Positions 8,834-18,005 of a DNA stretch of 64,000 nucleotides are shown here, piece after piece (the stretch's first letter is position 1; each line of letters begins with the position of its first letter). The stretch covers positions 1,240,001 to 1,304,000 of the forward strand of contig NZ_JAHBRX010000001.1 in NCBI RefSeq assembly GCF_018398335.1, written 5' to 3'. The notes under the pieces were generated by a model that was not told the DNA's origin, ran no database searches, and saw only the letters and a list, made by a program, of their open reading frames with translations. This stretch comes from Chelatococcus sp. HY11 (GTDB lineage: Bacteria; Pseudomonadota; Alphaproteobacteria; Rhizobiales; Beijerinckiaceae). Position numbers and translations under genes: made by a program.

Positions 8834-10180
8834 ATGACCCAGCTTCCGACATCCGGCTCGATCCTCAATCTCTATGAGGATGAGCCACTTAACGCCGGGC
8901 CCGCGACGGCCCAGCTCGCCGACGGAGCGCGCGTCGACATCTGCGTCATCGGTGCCGGTTTCACCGGGCTCGGTGCCGCGCTGACCCTGGCTGAGGGCGG
9001 CGCCGACGTGCTCGTCGTCGAGGCAGGCCGTATCGGTAGCGGGGCCTCGGGCGTCAACGGCGGGCAGATTCACCCGGGCCAGCGGCGCGATCAACAATGG
9101 CTGGAGGCGAAGGTCGGAGACGACGAGGCGATGCGCCTCTGGCAATTCGCGGAGGAGGCACGGCTCTGGCTCCATGATCGCATCACACGCCATGGGATCG
9201 CCTGTGATCTCGAACCCGGGCTTCTCAGCCTCGCGCATCGGCGCGATATAATGGAGGGGATGAAGGCCGACGCGCTTCATATGGCCAATCGTTACGGTGT
9301 CGCCGGGCTTGAGGTTCTCACCACCACCGACCTGCCACGCTATACCGGCGCGCAGGGCTATTTCGGCGGGATCTTCGATCCCCATGGCGGGCATCTCGAT
9401 CCCCTCGCCCTCACCCGCGGGTTTGCCGCGGCGGCGAGCAACGCCGGCGCGCGCATCGCCGAGAATACGACCGTGCGTCGCGTCACGCGCGATGGCGCCG
9501 GCTGGCGGCTGGATACCAATCGCGGCACGGTGACAGCACGCGTCGTCGTCGCGACGGGCGACGGCAGTCTTGGCAATCTCCTTCCCGAGGTCGCCGGGCA
9601 TGTGGTACCCATCGTGAATTTCATGGTGGCGACGGAGCCGCTCGGCAACCGCGCGGCGGCAGTGCTGACTGAACGCTACGCGGCTTCCGACAGCAAATTC
9701 GTGGTCAACTACTTCAAGCGGACAGCTGACGATCGCCTAGTTTTCGGTGGTGGGGAGAGCTACGGCAACGCTGTGCCGTCCAACATCCGCGCCCGTGTTC
9801 AGCCGCGCATGCTCAAGGTGTTCCCCGGCCTCGCCGACGTACCGCTCACCCACGCTTGGGGCGGGCGCCTCGGCATAACGGCGACCCGCCTGCCCTTCGT
9901 TCGCAAATTCGGGCCCGATTTAAGGCCTATGCCCGATCAGCGACGTGGCGCAAACGGCGGGACTGGGCCGGAGCTTTACGTGGCCTCGGGCTTTTCGGGC
10001 CAGGGCGTCATGATTGGTCCCTACACGGGCGTTGCCATCGCCGAGGCAATCGGAGGACGAAGCGATCGCTTCGAGCTCATGGCGCGATTGCCAATTCCGC
10101 GATTTCCCGGCGGGCCGCTGCTGCGGCGCGCGATGGTCATCGCCGCGATGGTTGGCGCCGGGCTTGTCGATCGGCTCTGA
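8834..10180 (+). CDS. FAD-dependent oxidoreductase of the gamma-glutamylputrescine oxidase (PuuB) type
   Basis: A 448-residue flavoprotein of the D-amino-acid-oxidase fold. The dinucleotide-binding motif VIGAGFTGLGAALTLAEGG sits at about residue 36, followed by VVEAGRIGSGASGVNGGQI, the signature of PuuB-like amine oxidases. WGGRLGITATRLPFV and SGFSGQGVMIGPYTGVAIAE near the C-terminus complete the FAD site. It would oxidise the primary amine of a glutamylated amine, giving an aldehyde and hydrogen peroxide. I chose the ATG at 8834 over an upstream TTG at 8774 because homologues begin with this short tail. The intergenic palindrome just upstream may affect mRNA linkage with the synthetase gene. 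Confidence 0.85.
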   Translation: MTQLPTSGSILNLYEDEPLNAGPATAQLADGARVDICVIGAGFTGLGAALTLAEGGADVLVVEAGRIGSGASGVNGGQIHPGQRRDQQWLEAKVGDDEAMRLWQFAEEARLWLHDRITRHGIACDLEPGLLSLAHRRDIMEGMKADALHMANRYGVAGLEVLTTTDLPRYTGAQGYFGGIFDPHGGHLDPLALTRGFAAAASNAGARIAENTTVRRVTRDGAGWRLDTNRGTVTARVVVATGDGSLGNLLPEVAGHVVPIVNFMVATEPLGNRAAAVLTERYAASDSKFVVNYFKRTADDRLVFGGGESYGNAVPSNIRARVQPRMLKVFPGLADVPLTHAWGGRLGITATRLPFVRKFGPDLRPMPDQRRGANGGTGPELYVASGFSGQGVMIGPYTGVAIAEAIGGRSDRFELMARLPIPRFPGGPLLRRAMVIAAMVGAGLVDRL

Positions 10181-10282
10181 ACAAGAGAAACAATGCCTGA
10201 AAGGCAGTGCAATGGCACTGTCCCCGACGCTATCGTCAAAAGGATAATTCCTGAAAAAGTTATTCTGAGACGATCGAAAATA

Positions 10283-10708
10283 ATGGTGTATTTCAAATAT
10301 ATTACAGCGACATTCCTGATTATTCTCATCCCCATCGGTACATTTCTTCTTTTCTTCATGGACGTCATACCAAGGTCGTCATCGCGTGCCGCGCGGGTCG
10401 AACATGTCGTGCTGGTCCGTTTTCGTCCGGATGTGACGAAACCGCAGATCGCCGGCGTGTTCGCCGCCCTGGAGCAGCTCCGGCATACCATCCCGGGCAT
10501 TACCCGCATCCTGACAGGCCCAAACAGCAGCCCGGAGGGGCTGGCGCGCGGCTACAACCACCTCTTTATCGTTGATTTCGCAAGTATCGCGGCACGCGAT
10601 GCCTATCTCAAAGACCCCGGGCATCGGGCGCTTGCCCGACAGCTCCTCTCCCTCGCGGATGGAGGTACGGATGGCGTGGTCGTCGCTGATCTCGCCGCTG
10701 GGGACTGA
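10283..10708 (+). CDS. Dabb-domain (stress-responsive alpha/beta barrel) protein with membrane anchor
   Basis: About 141 residues: an N-terminal hydrophobic segment (ITATFLIILIPIGTFLLFF) and then a single Dabb domain that starts VEHVVLVRFRPDVTKPQI. The domain includes TIPGITRILTGPN, YNHLFIVDFASIAARDAYL and HRALARQLL. Such domains form dimeric ferredoxin-like barrels; some are enzymes, many are of unknown role. The membrane anchor is less usual. An upstream in-frame ATG at 10193 would add 30 residues of unlikely sequence. The anchor segment has lower GC than its surroundings. Confidence 0.75.
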   Translation: MVYFKYITATFLIILIPIGTFLLFFMDVIPRSSSRAARVEHVVLVRFRPDVTKPQIAGVFAALEQLRHTIPGITRILTGPNSSPEGLARGYNHLFIVDFASIAARDAYLKDPGHRALARQLLSLADGGTDGVVVADLAAGD

Positions 10709-10742
10709 AGATCCGTTCCGGGCCGGTGACGAGCGACCGACC

Positions 10743-12329
10743 TCAATGGCCGCCGCTGTCGCCGCCCGCCGCCGCGCGGGGTTTCTTCACCATCGGCAGG
10801 ATGAGGACGAGCGCCAGGAACAGGAAGGTCAAGGCATAGAATACATCGGCGAAAGCCATGACGGTCGCCTGCTGGCGGACGATACCGGCGAGCTGCTTGA
10901 TCGCGGCGAGGTCGGCGTTCGATCCGAGAGCCGAGAAGCCCTGCGTCATCTTGGCCAGCGTTTCCTCCGCCGCCGTGCGGCCCCAGGCGACCTGCTCGTG
11001 CAGCCGAGCCAGATGCAGATCCAGCCTGTTGTTCAGGAGCGTGTTGATCAAGGCGAGGCCGACGGCGCCACCGAGATTGCGCGTGAGATTGAACAAGCCG
11101 GACGCGTTCTTGATCTCATGGGGCGGCAATGTTCCAAGCGCCACATTGCTGATCGGCACCATGCAGATCATCATCGACACCCCGCGCAGCACCTGCGGCA
11201 CGAACAGCTCCCAGAAATCCCAGTCAGACGTGATGTTCGTGACTTGCCACGTGCCAAGCGCAAAGCCCGCGAAGCCAAGGCCCATCATTACGCGCGGATC
11301 GAGCTTGGTCATCAGCCGGCCGGCTAGCGGCGCGGCGAAGAACATCGCGAGACCAGAGACGAACATCGTCTCGCCGATCATCAGGGCCGAATAGCCGCGG
11401 ATGCGTCCGAGATAGACGGGATAGAGATAGGTCAGGCCATAGAGGCCAATGCCCATCACGAAGCTGAAGGCGGATCCTGTCGCGAAATTGCGGTCCCGGA
11501 AGGCTCGGATATCGACCACCGGCATTTTCGCCATCAGGACACGCACGAAGAAGGCCACGCAAGAGGCCGCGGCGACGATCGTGAACACGACGATCGCCTC
11601 GTCATCGAACCAGTCATTAGTCGGGCCTTCCTCCAGCACATATTCGAGGCTTCCGAGGAAGCCCGCCATGAACAGGAGGCCCCACCAGTCGAAGCGGTCG
11701 AGGAGGCTGAGGTCCGGCTCGTCGAAGTCGACCAGGATGAAGGTCGCGACCGCCACGATCACGCCTGGAACGATATTGACGAGAAACAGCCAGTGCCAGG
11801 AGAAAAGGTCCGTGAGATAGCCGCCGATCGTCGGGCCGATCGTGGGCGCCAACGTCGCGACCAGGCCGATGATCGGCGAGACAACGGCCTGCTTGTTGCG
11901 GGGAAAGGCACTGAAGGCGGTCGCAAAGACCGTGGGGATCATGCCGCCGCCGATGAACCCCTGCAGCGCGCGATAGACGATCATCTCGTTGATCGACGAC
12001 GCCGTCGCGCAGAGAAAGCTCATCAGCGTGAAGCCGGCGGCCGAAAAGGCGAAAAGCCAGCGTGTGGACAGCGCGCGTGACAGGAAGCCGGAGAGCGGAA
12101 TCATAATCACTTCCGCGATCAGATAGCTCGTCTGAACCCATGAGATCTCGTCCGAGCTCGCCGCGAGGCCCGCCTGGATCTCCGCGAGCGAGGCGGACAC
12201 GATCTGGATGTCCAGGATGGCCATGAACATCCCGAACACCATGAAGATAAAGGCGATGAACTTGCGTGCCGGAATGCCCAGCACGAGAACGGGCGGCCGC
12301 TCATCGCCCGCCGCAACAGTCGCGCTCAT
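10743..12329 (-). CDS. emrB: DHA2-family multidrug efflux transporter, EmrB type
   Basis: A 528-residue proton-driven exporter with about 14 membrane helices. Family marks include FMAILDIQIVSASLAEIQAG in helix 1, WVQTSYLIAEVIMIPLSG, RALQGFIGGGMIPTVFA, and APTIGPTIGGYL followed by SWHWLFLVN. It lies 120 bases downstream of the EmrA-type adaptor on the same strand. Together with an outer-membrane channel it would pump amphipathic drugs out of the cell. Regulation by the neighbouring TetR protein is likely. The substrate cannot be read from sequence. Confidence 0.92.
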   Translation of the reverse strand: MSATVAAGDERPPVLVLGIPARKFIAFIFMVFGMFMAILDIQIVSASLAEIQAGLAASSDEISWVQTSYLIAEVIMIPLSGFLSRALSTRWLFAFSAAGFTLMSFLCATASSINEMIVYRALQGFIGGGMIPTVFATAFSAFPRNKQAVVSPIIGLVATLAPTIGPTIGGYLTDLFSWHWLFLVNIVPGVIVAVATFILVDFDEPDLSLLDRFDWWGLLFMAGFLGSLEYVLEEGPTNDWFDDEAIVVFTIVAAASCVAFFVRVLMAKMPVVDIRAFRDRNFATGSAFSFVMGIGLYGLTYLYPVYLGRIRGYSALMIGETMFVSGLAMFFAAPLAGRLMTKLDPRVMMGLGFAGFALGTWQVTNITSDWDFWELFVPQVLRGVSMMICMVPISNVALGTLPPHEIKNASGLFNLTRNLGGAVGLALINTLLNNRLDLHLARLHEQVAWGRTAAEETLAKMTQGFSALGSNADLAAIKQLAGIVRQQATVMAFADVFYALTFLFLALVLILPMVKKPRAAAGGDSGGH

Positions 12330-12449
12330 AGGCGTCTGCCTTTATTCGTGAGCGGGCCCGCCTGTCGCGGACTTGCTCCAATCGTGAATAGAAAAGACAC
12401 TTCAACAGCCTGGATGACATGCAGCGATGCCATCCAGGCTGGATTTGAT

Positions 12450-13757
12450 CTATCGGCGCTCGGCGGAGGCCTTGAGGGCCGCCGTCTGCTGGGTGCCGTC
12501 CTCATGACGTGTATCGACGGTCGCGACCACCGACATACCGGGCCGCAACACGTGGTCGCTAAGGGTATCCGGCGAGAAGCGGATGCGAACGGGCACCCGC
12601 TGCACGATCTTGGTGAAGTTGCCCGTCGCGTTTTCCGGCGGCAGCAGGCTGAACAGGGCGCCCGACGCGGGCGAGATGCTCGCGACCTCTCCCGCGAAGA
12701 CCCGGCCGGGATAGGCATCGACGGTGATGTCAACCCGCTGGCCAGGCTTCAGCTTGCCGAGCTGGGTTTCCTTGTAGTTCGCGTCGACATAGACGGCATC
12801 GAGCGGAACGAGAGCCGCGAGGCGTTCCCCAACGGAAACGAGCTTTCCGACCTGCACGGCGCGGTTACCGATGACCCCGGAGACCGGCGCCTTGATCTCG
12901 GTGAAGGAGAGATCGCGCTCGGCCCTGGCGAGGCTTGTCCTGTCCTCGTCGAGGCTACGCTCCGCCTCGACGCGCTGGGCGTTGAGAACGCCGACATTGG
13001 CCCGCGCGGAATCAAGGCCCGCCTTTGCGCTGGCGAGATTGGCCCGGGTGCGGTCCCGATCGGCGCGGGCGTTATCCAGCGCCTGTTTGCTCGCGAAATT
13101 GCTCTTGGCGAGCTGTTGCTGGCGATCGAATTCCAACTCGGCTCGATCCACATCCGCCTGCGCGGCGGCGATCTGCGCTTCGGCCTGCTCCACGGAGGCC
13201 TGACCGGCCTTGACCTGCTCTGCAATGCGGGCGATTGCCGCCTGCTGGGTCGCGACCTTGCCCTTGGCCGCATCGACCGCGAGGCGATAATCGCCATCGT
13301 CAATGCGCGCGATGATGTCACCCTCGCGTACGAACTGGTTGTCCGTGACATCGACACTGGTGATGTAGCCTGAAACCTTGGCCGCCATGATCGTCATGTC
13401 GACATGCACATAGGCATCGTCGGTCTCGATCTCGAAGCGGCCCAGCGTCCACCAATGGTATCCCTCGTAGCCACCCGCGGCGAGCGCGATAAGGGCAACC
13501 GCCGCCAGCAAGGGCTTGCGAATACGGCTCTTTTTCTTCGGCGCATCCTTGGCGTGGTGCTTACCGCCATGGTGCTTGTGCTCCGGCTTGCCTCCGGCCG
13601 GCTGAGCCGGCGCTTCCTGGACCGGCTCTTGAGGACCACGCGCGTCTTCAGGCTTCCGGACGGACATCACATCGCGTGTCGGCGTGGCCGCCTGCCCCGT
13701 CACGTTACCGCCTGATGAGGGCTCCTCGCGGACCATGAGGTCGAACCCATCGGCCAT
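12450..13757 (-). CDS. emrA: HlyD/EmrA-family membrane fusion protein
   Basis: A 435-residue periplasmic adaptor. After a basic, histidine-rich cytosolic tail (KPEHKHHGGKHHAK) comes one membrane helix (LLAAVALIALAAGGYEGYHW), the lipoyl half-motif IETDDAYVHVDMTIMAAKVSG, a long coiled-coil hairpin (about residues 150-270) and the second lipoyl half IKAPVSGVIGNRAVQVG. It links the EmrB pump to an outer-membrane channel not encoded here. I set the start at 13757 (MADGFDL); the frame is open further upstream, but that would run over the TetR operators. The first cistron of the emrAB pair. Confidence 0.9.
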   Translation of the reverse strand: MADGFDLMVREEPSSGGNVTGQAATPTRDVMSVRKPEDARGPQEPVQEAPAQPAGGKPEHKHHGGKHHAKDAPKKKSRIRKPLLAAVALIALAAGGYEGYHWWTLGRFEIETDDAYVHVDMTIMAAKVSGYITSVDVTDNQFVREGDIIARIDDGDYRLAVDAAKGKVATQQAAIARIAEQVKAGQASVEQAEAQIAAAQADVDRAELEFDRQQQLAKSNFASKQALDNARADRDRTRANLASAKAGLDSARANVGVLNAQRVEAERSLDEDRTSLARAERDLSFTEIKAPVSGVIGNRAVQVGKLVSVGERLAALVPLDAVYVDANYKETQLGKLKPGQRVDITVDAYPGRVFAGEVASISPASGALFSLLPPENATGNFTKIVQRVPVRIRFSPDTLSDHVLRPGMSVVATVDTRHEDGTQQTAALKASAERR

Positions 13758-13799
13758 ATTCTGGCGTCTATCCACGGCACTCGTCCATCTGCAGAAGTC

Positions 13800-13820
13800 T
13801 TGACCGAACCGTTCGGTCAG
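13800..13820. promoter_or_regulatory. TetR-type operator 1
   Basis: TGACCGAAC-C-GTTCGGTCA is a perfect 9+1+9 palindrome at 13801-13819, with one extra T on the left. Its half-site is identical to that of operator 2, whose centre lies 38 bases away. It stands between the start of emrA and the divergent tetR gene, which is where an autoregulating repressor would bind. Confidence 0.88.
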
Positions 13821-13837
13821 CACTACAACCAGATAGA

Positions 13838-13858
13838 TTGACCGAACGGTTCGGTCAA
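13838..13858. promoter_or_regulatory. TetR-type operator 2
   Basis: TTGACCGAAC-G-GTTCGGTCAA is a perfect 10+1+10 palindrome, the same half-site as operator 1 with one more matching base on each side. The two sites are about 3.5 helical turns apart, which would allow two dimers to bind. It lies about 80 bases before emrA and 127 before tetR. Confidence 0.88.
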
Positions 13859-13984
13859 CGACGCCTATGTGCGCCACCGCACGGCGCAACGCGTGTTTTG
13901 CGGCGGCTTGCCACCCATCTGTCGCCCAGGGCAAAGATGGTGTAGCGCATATATCAAGCGGTTGAGCCATCAAGGACGGAGCCA

Positions 13985-14629
13985 ATGGATCCCCTCACCC
14001 TCGCTTCCGAGCGCGAGGACACCACACAGGAAGCCACGAAGCGCAGCGACATTCTGAATGGCGCGCGGCAGGTTTTCCGTGCCAACGGTTTTGACGGGGC
14101 GAGCATGGGCGACATCGCGAAGGCGGCAAGCGTCTCGAAGGGCACGCTTTACGTCTATTTCGACAGTAAGGAGGCGCTTTTTCGCGCCTTGATCGATGTC
14201 GATCGCCGTGATGCGGCGGAGCGTCTTTTCGATCTTGATGACAATGATCCCGATGTGCGCGGCGTGCTGACCCGGCTCGGTATCCGCTTTATCGGCATGA
14301 TGATCCAGCCGGAGCATGTCTCGCTCCTGCGCATGGTCATCGGCGCGGCGGAGAAATTTCCGGCGCTGGGACGCGCCTTCTTCGAGGCCGGGCCGTGCTA
14401 TGGTGTGATGCGGCTTTCGATCTATCTCGCGGCACAGCATGCGGCGGGACGTCTCGTTATCGAGGATAGCGATATCGCCGCCGCGCAATTCATCGGCCTC
14501 GTGCAAGGCGGCCTCACCAAGGCCCCGCTCTTCGGCGTGAATGAGAAGCCCTCGCGGGAGGCTATCGAAAAAACCGTCGCGAGCGCAATACGCGTGTTCT
14601 TCGCGGCCTACGGACAAGAGCAGGCCTGA
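13985..14629 (+). CDS. TetR/AcrR-family repressor, probable regulator of emrAB
   Basis: A 214-residue regulator. The N-terminal helix-turn-helix is clear: RSDILNGARQVFRANGFDG, then SMGDIAKAASVSKGTLYVYF and DSKEALFRALI. The C-terminal ligand domain contains an AefR-like segment (MMIQPEHVSLLRMVIGAAEKFPALGRAF). The gene is divergent from emrA with two matching palindromic operators between them, so it very likely represses both itself and the pump until a ligand binds. The ligand is unknown. Confidence 0.93.
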   Translation: MDPLTLASEREDTTQEATKRSDILNGARQVFRANGFDGASMGDIAKAASVSKGTLYVYFDSKEALFRALIDVDRRDAAERLFDLDDNDPDVRGVLTRLGIRFIGMMIQPEHVSLLRMVIGAAEKFPALGRAFFEAGPCYGVMRLSIYLAAQHAAGRLVIEDSDIAAAQFIGLVQGGLTKAPLFGVNEKPSREAIEKTVASAIRVFFAAYGQEQA

Positions 14630-14645
14630 AGCAAGGGCGCGAGCC

Positions 14646-15332
14646 CTATTTATCGTCCCTTAAGGCGTCCTTGACGCGCGCGTCGAGCACCTCGGGCTGC
14701 TTGATGACGAGGGCGCCGCGCGTACGCTCCACGAGACCTTCCGCCGTCAGGGCGCTGAATTCCCGCGTCACCTGTTCGCGACGGCAACCGATGCGGGCCG
14801 CGATGACATGGTGAAAGGGCGGCGGCGTGACGACACGCTCCCCCGGATGGCCGGCGCGAGGCACCGACAGACGCAACAACTCCGCATAAAGGCGGTGCCG
14901 GAGATCGAGCACCGTATGTTCCATGATGCGTGCATTGAGCTCGCGCACGCGCCCCGCAAGAAGCTTGAGCAAGCGCTCAGCCACCGTAGGAGACGCAAAG
15001 ACGATCTGGCGGAAGACCGAGGCCGGCATGATGCAGACTTCACCGCGCGTCAGAGCCGTCACATTCGCCGACCGCTTCACGCCATCGATGGCCGCGAGTT
15101 CGCCGAACAATTCGCCCGCACGCATCTCACCGAGAATAACTTCTTTCCCCGACTGGCTGCGCACGAGCACGCGCACCTCGCCAGCGACGATGAAATAGAC
15201 GTCGGTGGAGACATCCTCGAAATCCACAAGGATCTCGTCGGCCTCGAAACGGCGCCAGTTGCAGCGCTGTTCGTAGGAGACGAAATCCAAATCCGCGTCC
15301 TTGAAGAACGGAACACGCGTCAACTGCAACAT
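14646..15332 (-). CDS. Crp/Fnr-family transcription regulator
   Basis: About 228 residues: an N-terminal cyclic-nucleotide-type beta-barrel (VYFIVAGEVRVLVRSQSG, then GELFGELAAIDG), a dimer helix (LLKLLAGRVRELNARIMEH) and a C-terminal winged helix (VIAARIGCRREQVTREFSAL). The FGELAAI cassette resembles the cAMP-binding turn, but the arginine of true cAMP sites (RSA) appears as KRSANVTA, so nucleotide binding is possible. No N-terminal cysteine cluster for an Fe-S centre is present, which argues against a true Fnr. A GTG at 15347 is an alternative start. It converges with tetR, only 16 bases apart. Confidence 0.85.
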   Translation of the reverse strand: MLQLTRVPFFKDADLDFVSYEQRCNWRRFEADEILVDFEDVSTDVYFIVAGEVRVLVRSQSGKEVILGEMRAGELFGELAAIDGVKRSANVTALTRGEVCIMPASVFRQIVFASPTVAERLLKLLAGRVRELNARIMEHTVLDLRHRLYAELLRLSVPRAGHPGERVVTPPPFHHVIAARIGCRREQVTREFSALTAEGLVERTRGALVIKQPEVLDARVKDALRDDK

Positions 15333-15543
15333 CGCCCCGATTCTCACCTTCCGTCCGCATCGTCCGGACCTGAGGGAACGGGGTCAAGCGGCTTTAGCTC
15401 CCGTCAGCGGAGCTACCATCGGAAGTGCCATCGGATGCGCTGCGAAAGCAACATATCTTAGCGCGCCCCGCCCATTTTTGCCGGGATTGCACGCATTTTG
15501 TTTCAACATTCAAGCAATATGCGGCCGAAAGCCCTTCACCGCC

Positions 15544-15753
15544 TTATGCGGCCGGTAGCGGAACCATGGCGGGAACACCTTCGGGGACCTGGACCGGCGC
15601 ATGTATCGCAGGCCAGACGCGCGGATCGGCGCGCAGACCCTCAACACGGGAGACGCTTCCCGCCCCCCCCACCACCAGGGCAATACCCATCACAAGGCCG
15701 CCGACGGCAACCGCCAGAGCGGGAACGGAGAACAAACTGACATCGAGACGCAT
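15544..15753 (-). CDS. Small predicted membrane protein
   Basis: A 69-residue frame with one hydrophobic helix (VPALAVAVGGLVMGIALVVGG) followed by a short polar, proline-rich tail ending VPLPAA. The layout is that of a signal-anchored small protein, and the tail looks protein-like. I see no clear ribosome binding site and recognise no family. It lies between the Crp/Fnr gene and the ABC-F gene; 15348-15543 and 15754-15935 otherwise hold nothing I can identify. Confidence 0.4.
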   Translation of the reverse strand: MRLDVSLFSVPALAVAVGGLVMGIALVVGGAGSVSRVEGLRADPRVWPAIHAPVQVPEGVPAMVPLPAA

Positions 15754-15935
15754 GACTTTGGCCGAATCACATGTTGTCCACAGCTTTTCAACACCATGTC
15801 CTCACGTTTGTCCAAGGCAGCATCGCGACCGGACTATGTCGAAGGCAAGGCAACACACGCAAAGTAACACCCGCAAATCGCTCGCATCCACACACAGCAC
15901 TTGCGGGAAAAGCCCTCAAACGGCACAAGACTGCC

Positions 15936-17810
15936 ATGCTGCAGATCAACGAACTGACCTATCGGCTCGGAGCACGCCTCCTGATCGATCAAGCGACCGT
16001 CGCGGTCCCCAGCGGGGCGCGTGTCGGCCTCGTCGGTCGCAACGGCGCGGGCAAGACGACGCTCTTCCGGTTGATACAGGATGAGATAGCGGGCGAGTCC
16101 GGCAGCATCACCCGGCCCAAGAACTGGCGCATCGGCGCGGTCGCGCAGGAGGCGCCGGGAGGGCCGGAGACGTTGATCGAGGTCGTGCTGGCGGCCGATA
16201 CCGAACGCGCCGCCCTGTTGGCCGAGGCCGAAACCACGACCGATCCCATGCGGCGCGCCGATATCGAGATCAGGCTCGTCGATATCGACGCCCATTCGGC
16301 GCCGGCCCGGGCAGCCTCCATCCTCCATGGCCTCGGCTTCGACGCGGAAGCACAGGCACGCCCGTGTTCCGCCTTCTCGGGCGGCTGGCGCATGCGGGTC
16401 GCCCTTGCCGCGGTGCTCTTCACCGAGCCGGATCTGCTGCTCCTGGACGAACCGACGAACTATCTCGATCTCGAAGGGACGCTCTGGCTTTACGACTATC
16501 TCGGGCGCTATCCCCATACGGTGCTCGTCATCAGCCACGACCGCGAGCTGCTCGATACCGCCGTCGACCACATCCTGCATCTCGACCAGGGCAAGCTCAC
16601 GGTCTATCGCGGCGGCTACACCTCCTTCGATCGCCAGCGGCGGGAGAAGCAGGCCCTGCAGTCGAAGGCGCGCATGAAGCAGGAGGCCGAGCGCAAGCAT
16701 TTGAGCGCCTTCGTCGAACGCTTCCGCGCCAAGGCCTCGAAGGCCCGGCAAGCGCAATCGCGCCTCAAGCGGTTGGAAAAAATGGAGCCAATCGCGGCGG
16801 TGGCCGGCGAAGAGGTGCTGCCTTTCCATCTCCAGGGGCCAGACCGCCCCCTCTCCCCGCCCCTCATCGCGATCGAGGGCGTGGGCGCGGGCTACGGCGA
16901 CCGCACCGTGCTCGATCGACTCAACCTCACGCTTCTGCCGGACGACCGCATCGCGCTGCTCGGCTCGAACGGAAACGGCAAGTCGACCTTCGCCAAGCTC
17001 CTCTCCGGGCGCCTCGCGCCCATGAAGGGCCAGGTGACCCATTCGCCCAAGCTGAAGACAGCCTATTTCGCCCAGCACCAGCTTGACGAGCTGAGCATGG
17101 CCGAGACGCCGTTGCAGCATATCGCGGCGCTTATGCCGGATGCCCCGCAAGCCAAGCAGCGGGCGCGCGCCGCCCAGTTCGGCTTTTCCGGCGCGCGCGC
17201 CGAGACGCCAGTCGAGAAGCTCTCCGGCGGCGAGAAGGCGCGCCTCCTCATGGGCCTCGCGGCTTTCGGCGGTGCCCATCTCCTGATCCTCGACGAGCCG
17301 ACCAACCACCTCGACATCGACAGCCGTCAGGCTCTCGTGGAAGCGATCAACGACTACACCGGCGCCGTCGTCCTCATCAGCCATGATCGCTTCCTCATCG
17401 AGGCCTGCGCGGAGCGCCTGTGGCTCGTCTCGAACGGCACCGTGAAGTCCTACGATGGCGACATGGACGACTATCGCCGCCTCGTGCTCGGCCTCGACAA
17501 ATCCGGCAGCGGCGGCAATCGCGAGCCGGAGATCAAGGCGCCCGCCGCCGCGCCGGCCCGGCCCGCCGGCGCGGCGCGCCCATCCCTCAATGCCATGCGC
17601 AAGCGCGTCACGGAACTAGACGCGCGCATCGCGAAGCTGACAGCCGCCATTGAAAAGGTCGACACCGCACTTGCCGACCCCTCCGCCTTCAGGGACAATC
17701 CGACCAAGGCTGCGGAACTCGCGCGCATGCGCAACGAGGCCGCCGAGGCGCTTGCGCGAACGGAAGACGAATGGCTCGACGCGACGACGATGCTGGAAGA
17801 CGCGCAATAA
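15936..17810 (+). CDS. ABC-F family ATPase
   Basis: A 624-residue soluble protein with two ATPase cassettes and no membrane part. Cassette 1 has GLVGRNGAGKTTLFRL, CSAFSGGWRMRVALA and LLLLDEPTNYLDLEG. The linker is basic and helical (about 230-330: KARMKQEAERKHLSAFVERFRAK is split here into shorter blocks). Cassette 2 has LLGSNGNGKSTFAKLL, KLSGGEKARLLMGLA and LLILDEPTNHLDID. A C-terminal coiled coil follows a proline/alanine linker. ABC-F proteins act on the ribosome in translation control or antibiotic protection; this one resembles the YheS/Uup branch. I used the ATG at 15936 (MLQINELTYRLG), the canonical first strand. Confidence 0.92.
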   Translation: MLQINELTYRLGARLLIDQATVAVPSGARVGLVGRNGAGKTTLFRLIQDEIAGESGSITRPKNWRIGAVAQEAPGGPETLIEVVLAADTERAALLAEAETTTDPMRRADIEIRLVDIDAHSAPARAASILHGLGFDAEAQARPCSAFSGGWRMRVALAAVLFTEPDLLLLDEPTNYLDLEGTLWLYDYLGRYPHTVLVISHDRELLDTAVDHILHLDQGKLTVYRGGYTSFDRQRREKQALQSKARMKQEAERKHLSAFVERFRAKASKARQAQSRLKRLEKMEPIAAVAGEEVLPFHLQGPDRPLSPPLIAIEGVGAGYGDRTVLDRLNLTLLPDDRIALLGSNGNGKSTFAKLLSGRLAPMKGQVTHSPKLKTAYFAQHQLDELSMAETPLQHIAALMPDAPQAKQRARAAQFGFSGARAETPVEKLSGGEKARLLMGLAAFGGAHLLILDEPTNHLDIDSRQALVEAINDYTGAVVLISHDRFLIEACAERLWLVSNGTVKSYDGDMDDYRRLVLGLDKSGSGGNREPEIKAPAAAPARPAGAARPSLNAMRKRVTELDARIAKLTAAIEKVDTALADPSAFRDNPTKAAELARMRNEAAEALARTEDEWLDATTMLEDAQ

Positions 17811-17969
17811 TGATCGGAGCGACACACATACGCCGATCATCGCAGAAAAACACACCATATATATAATTTATATTAATATCGTCATAAATAATAAAAACAA
17901 AATTAATCGGAAAACATCATTGTTTATGCATTACATGCATCGCGAAAAATATTCGCCGATCGATACTAC
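17810..17969. other. AT-rich leader with inverted repeats before the unrecognised gene at 18006
   Basis: This stretch is strikingly AT-rich for a GC-rich chromosome (for example ATATATAATTTATATTAATA near 17858). It starts with an 8-bp inverted pair, ATGATCGG/CCGATCAT (17810-17840), that overlaps the ABC-F stop codon and could be its terminator, although no T-run follows. ATGCATTACATGCAT lies near 17928. Just downstream GTGACA/TGTCAC (17970-17989) forms another small palindrome. AT-rich leaders of this kind are common before horizontally acquired, silenced genes. Confidence 0.55.
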
Positions 17970-18005
17970 GTGACACTTTTACATGTCACCGATGGCGGAC
18001 ACCTT

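Noticed and set aside
15834-17384. A 516-codon open frame on the minus strand opposite the ABC-F gene
   Set aside because: It is an antisense shadow of a clear two-cassette ATPase in GC-rich DNA; its translation is low-complexity and has no domain.
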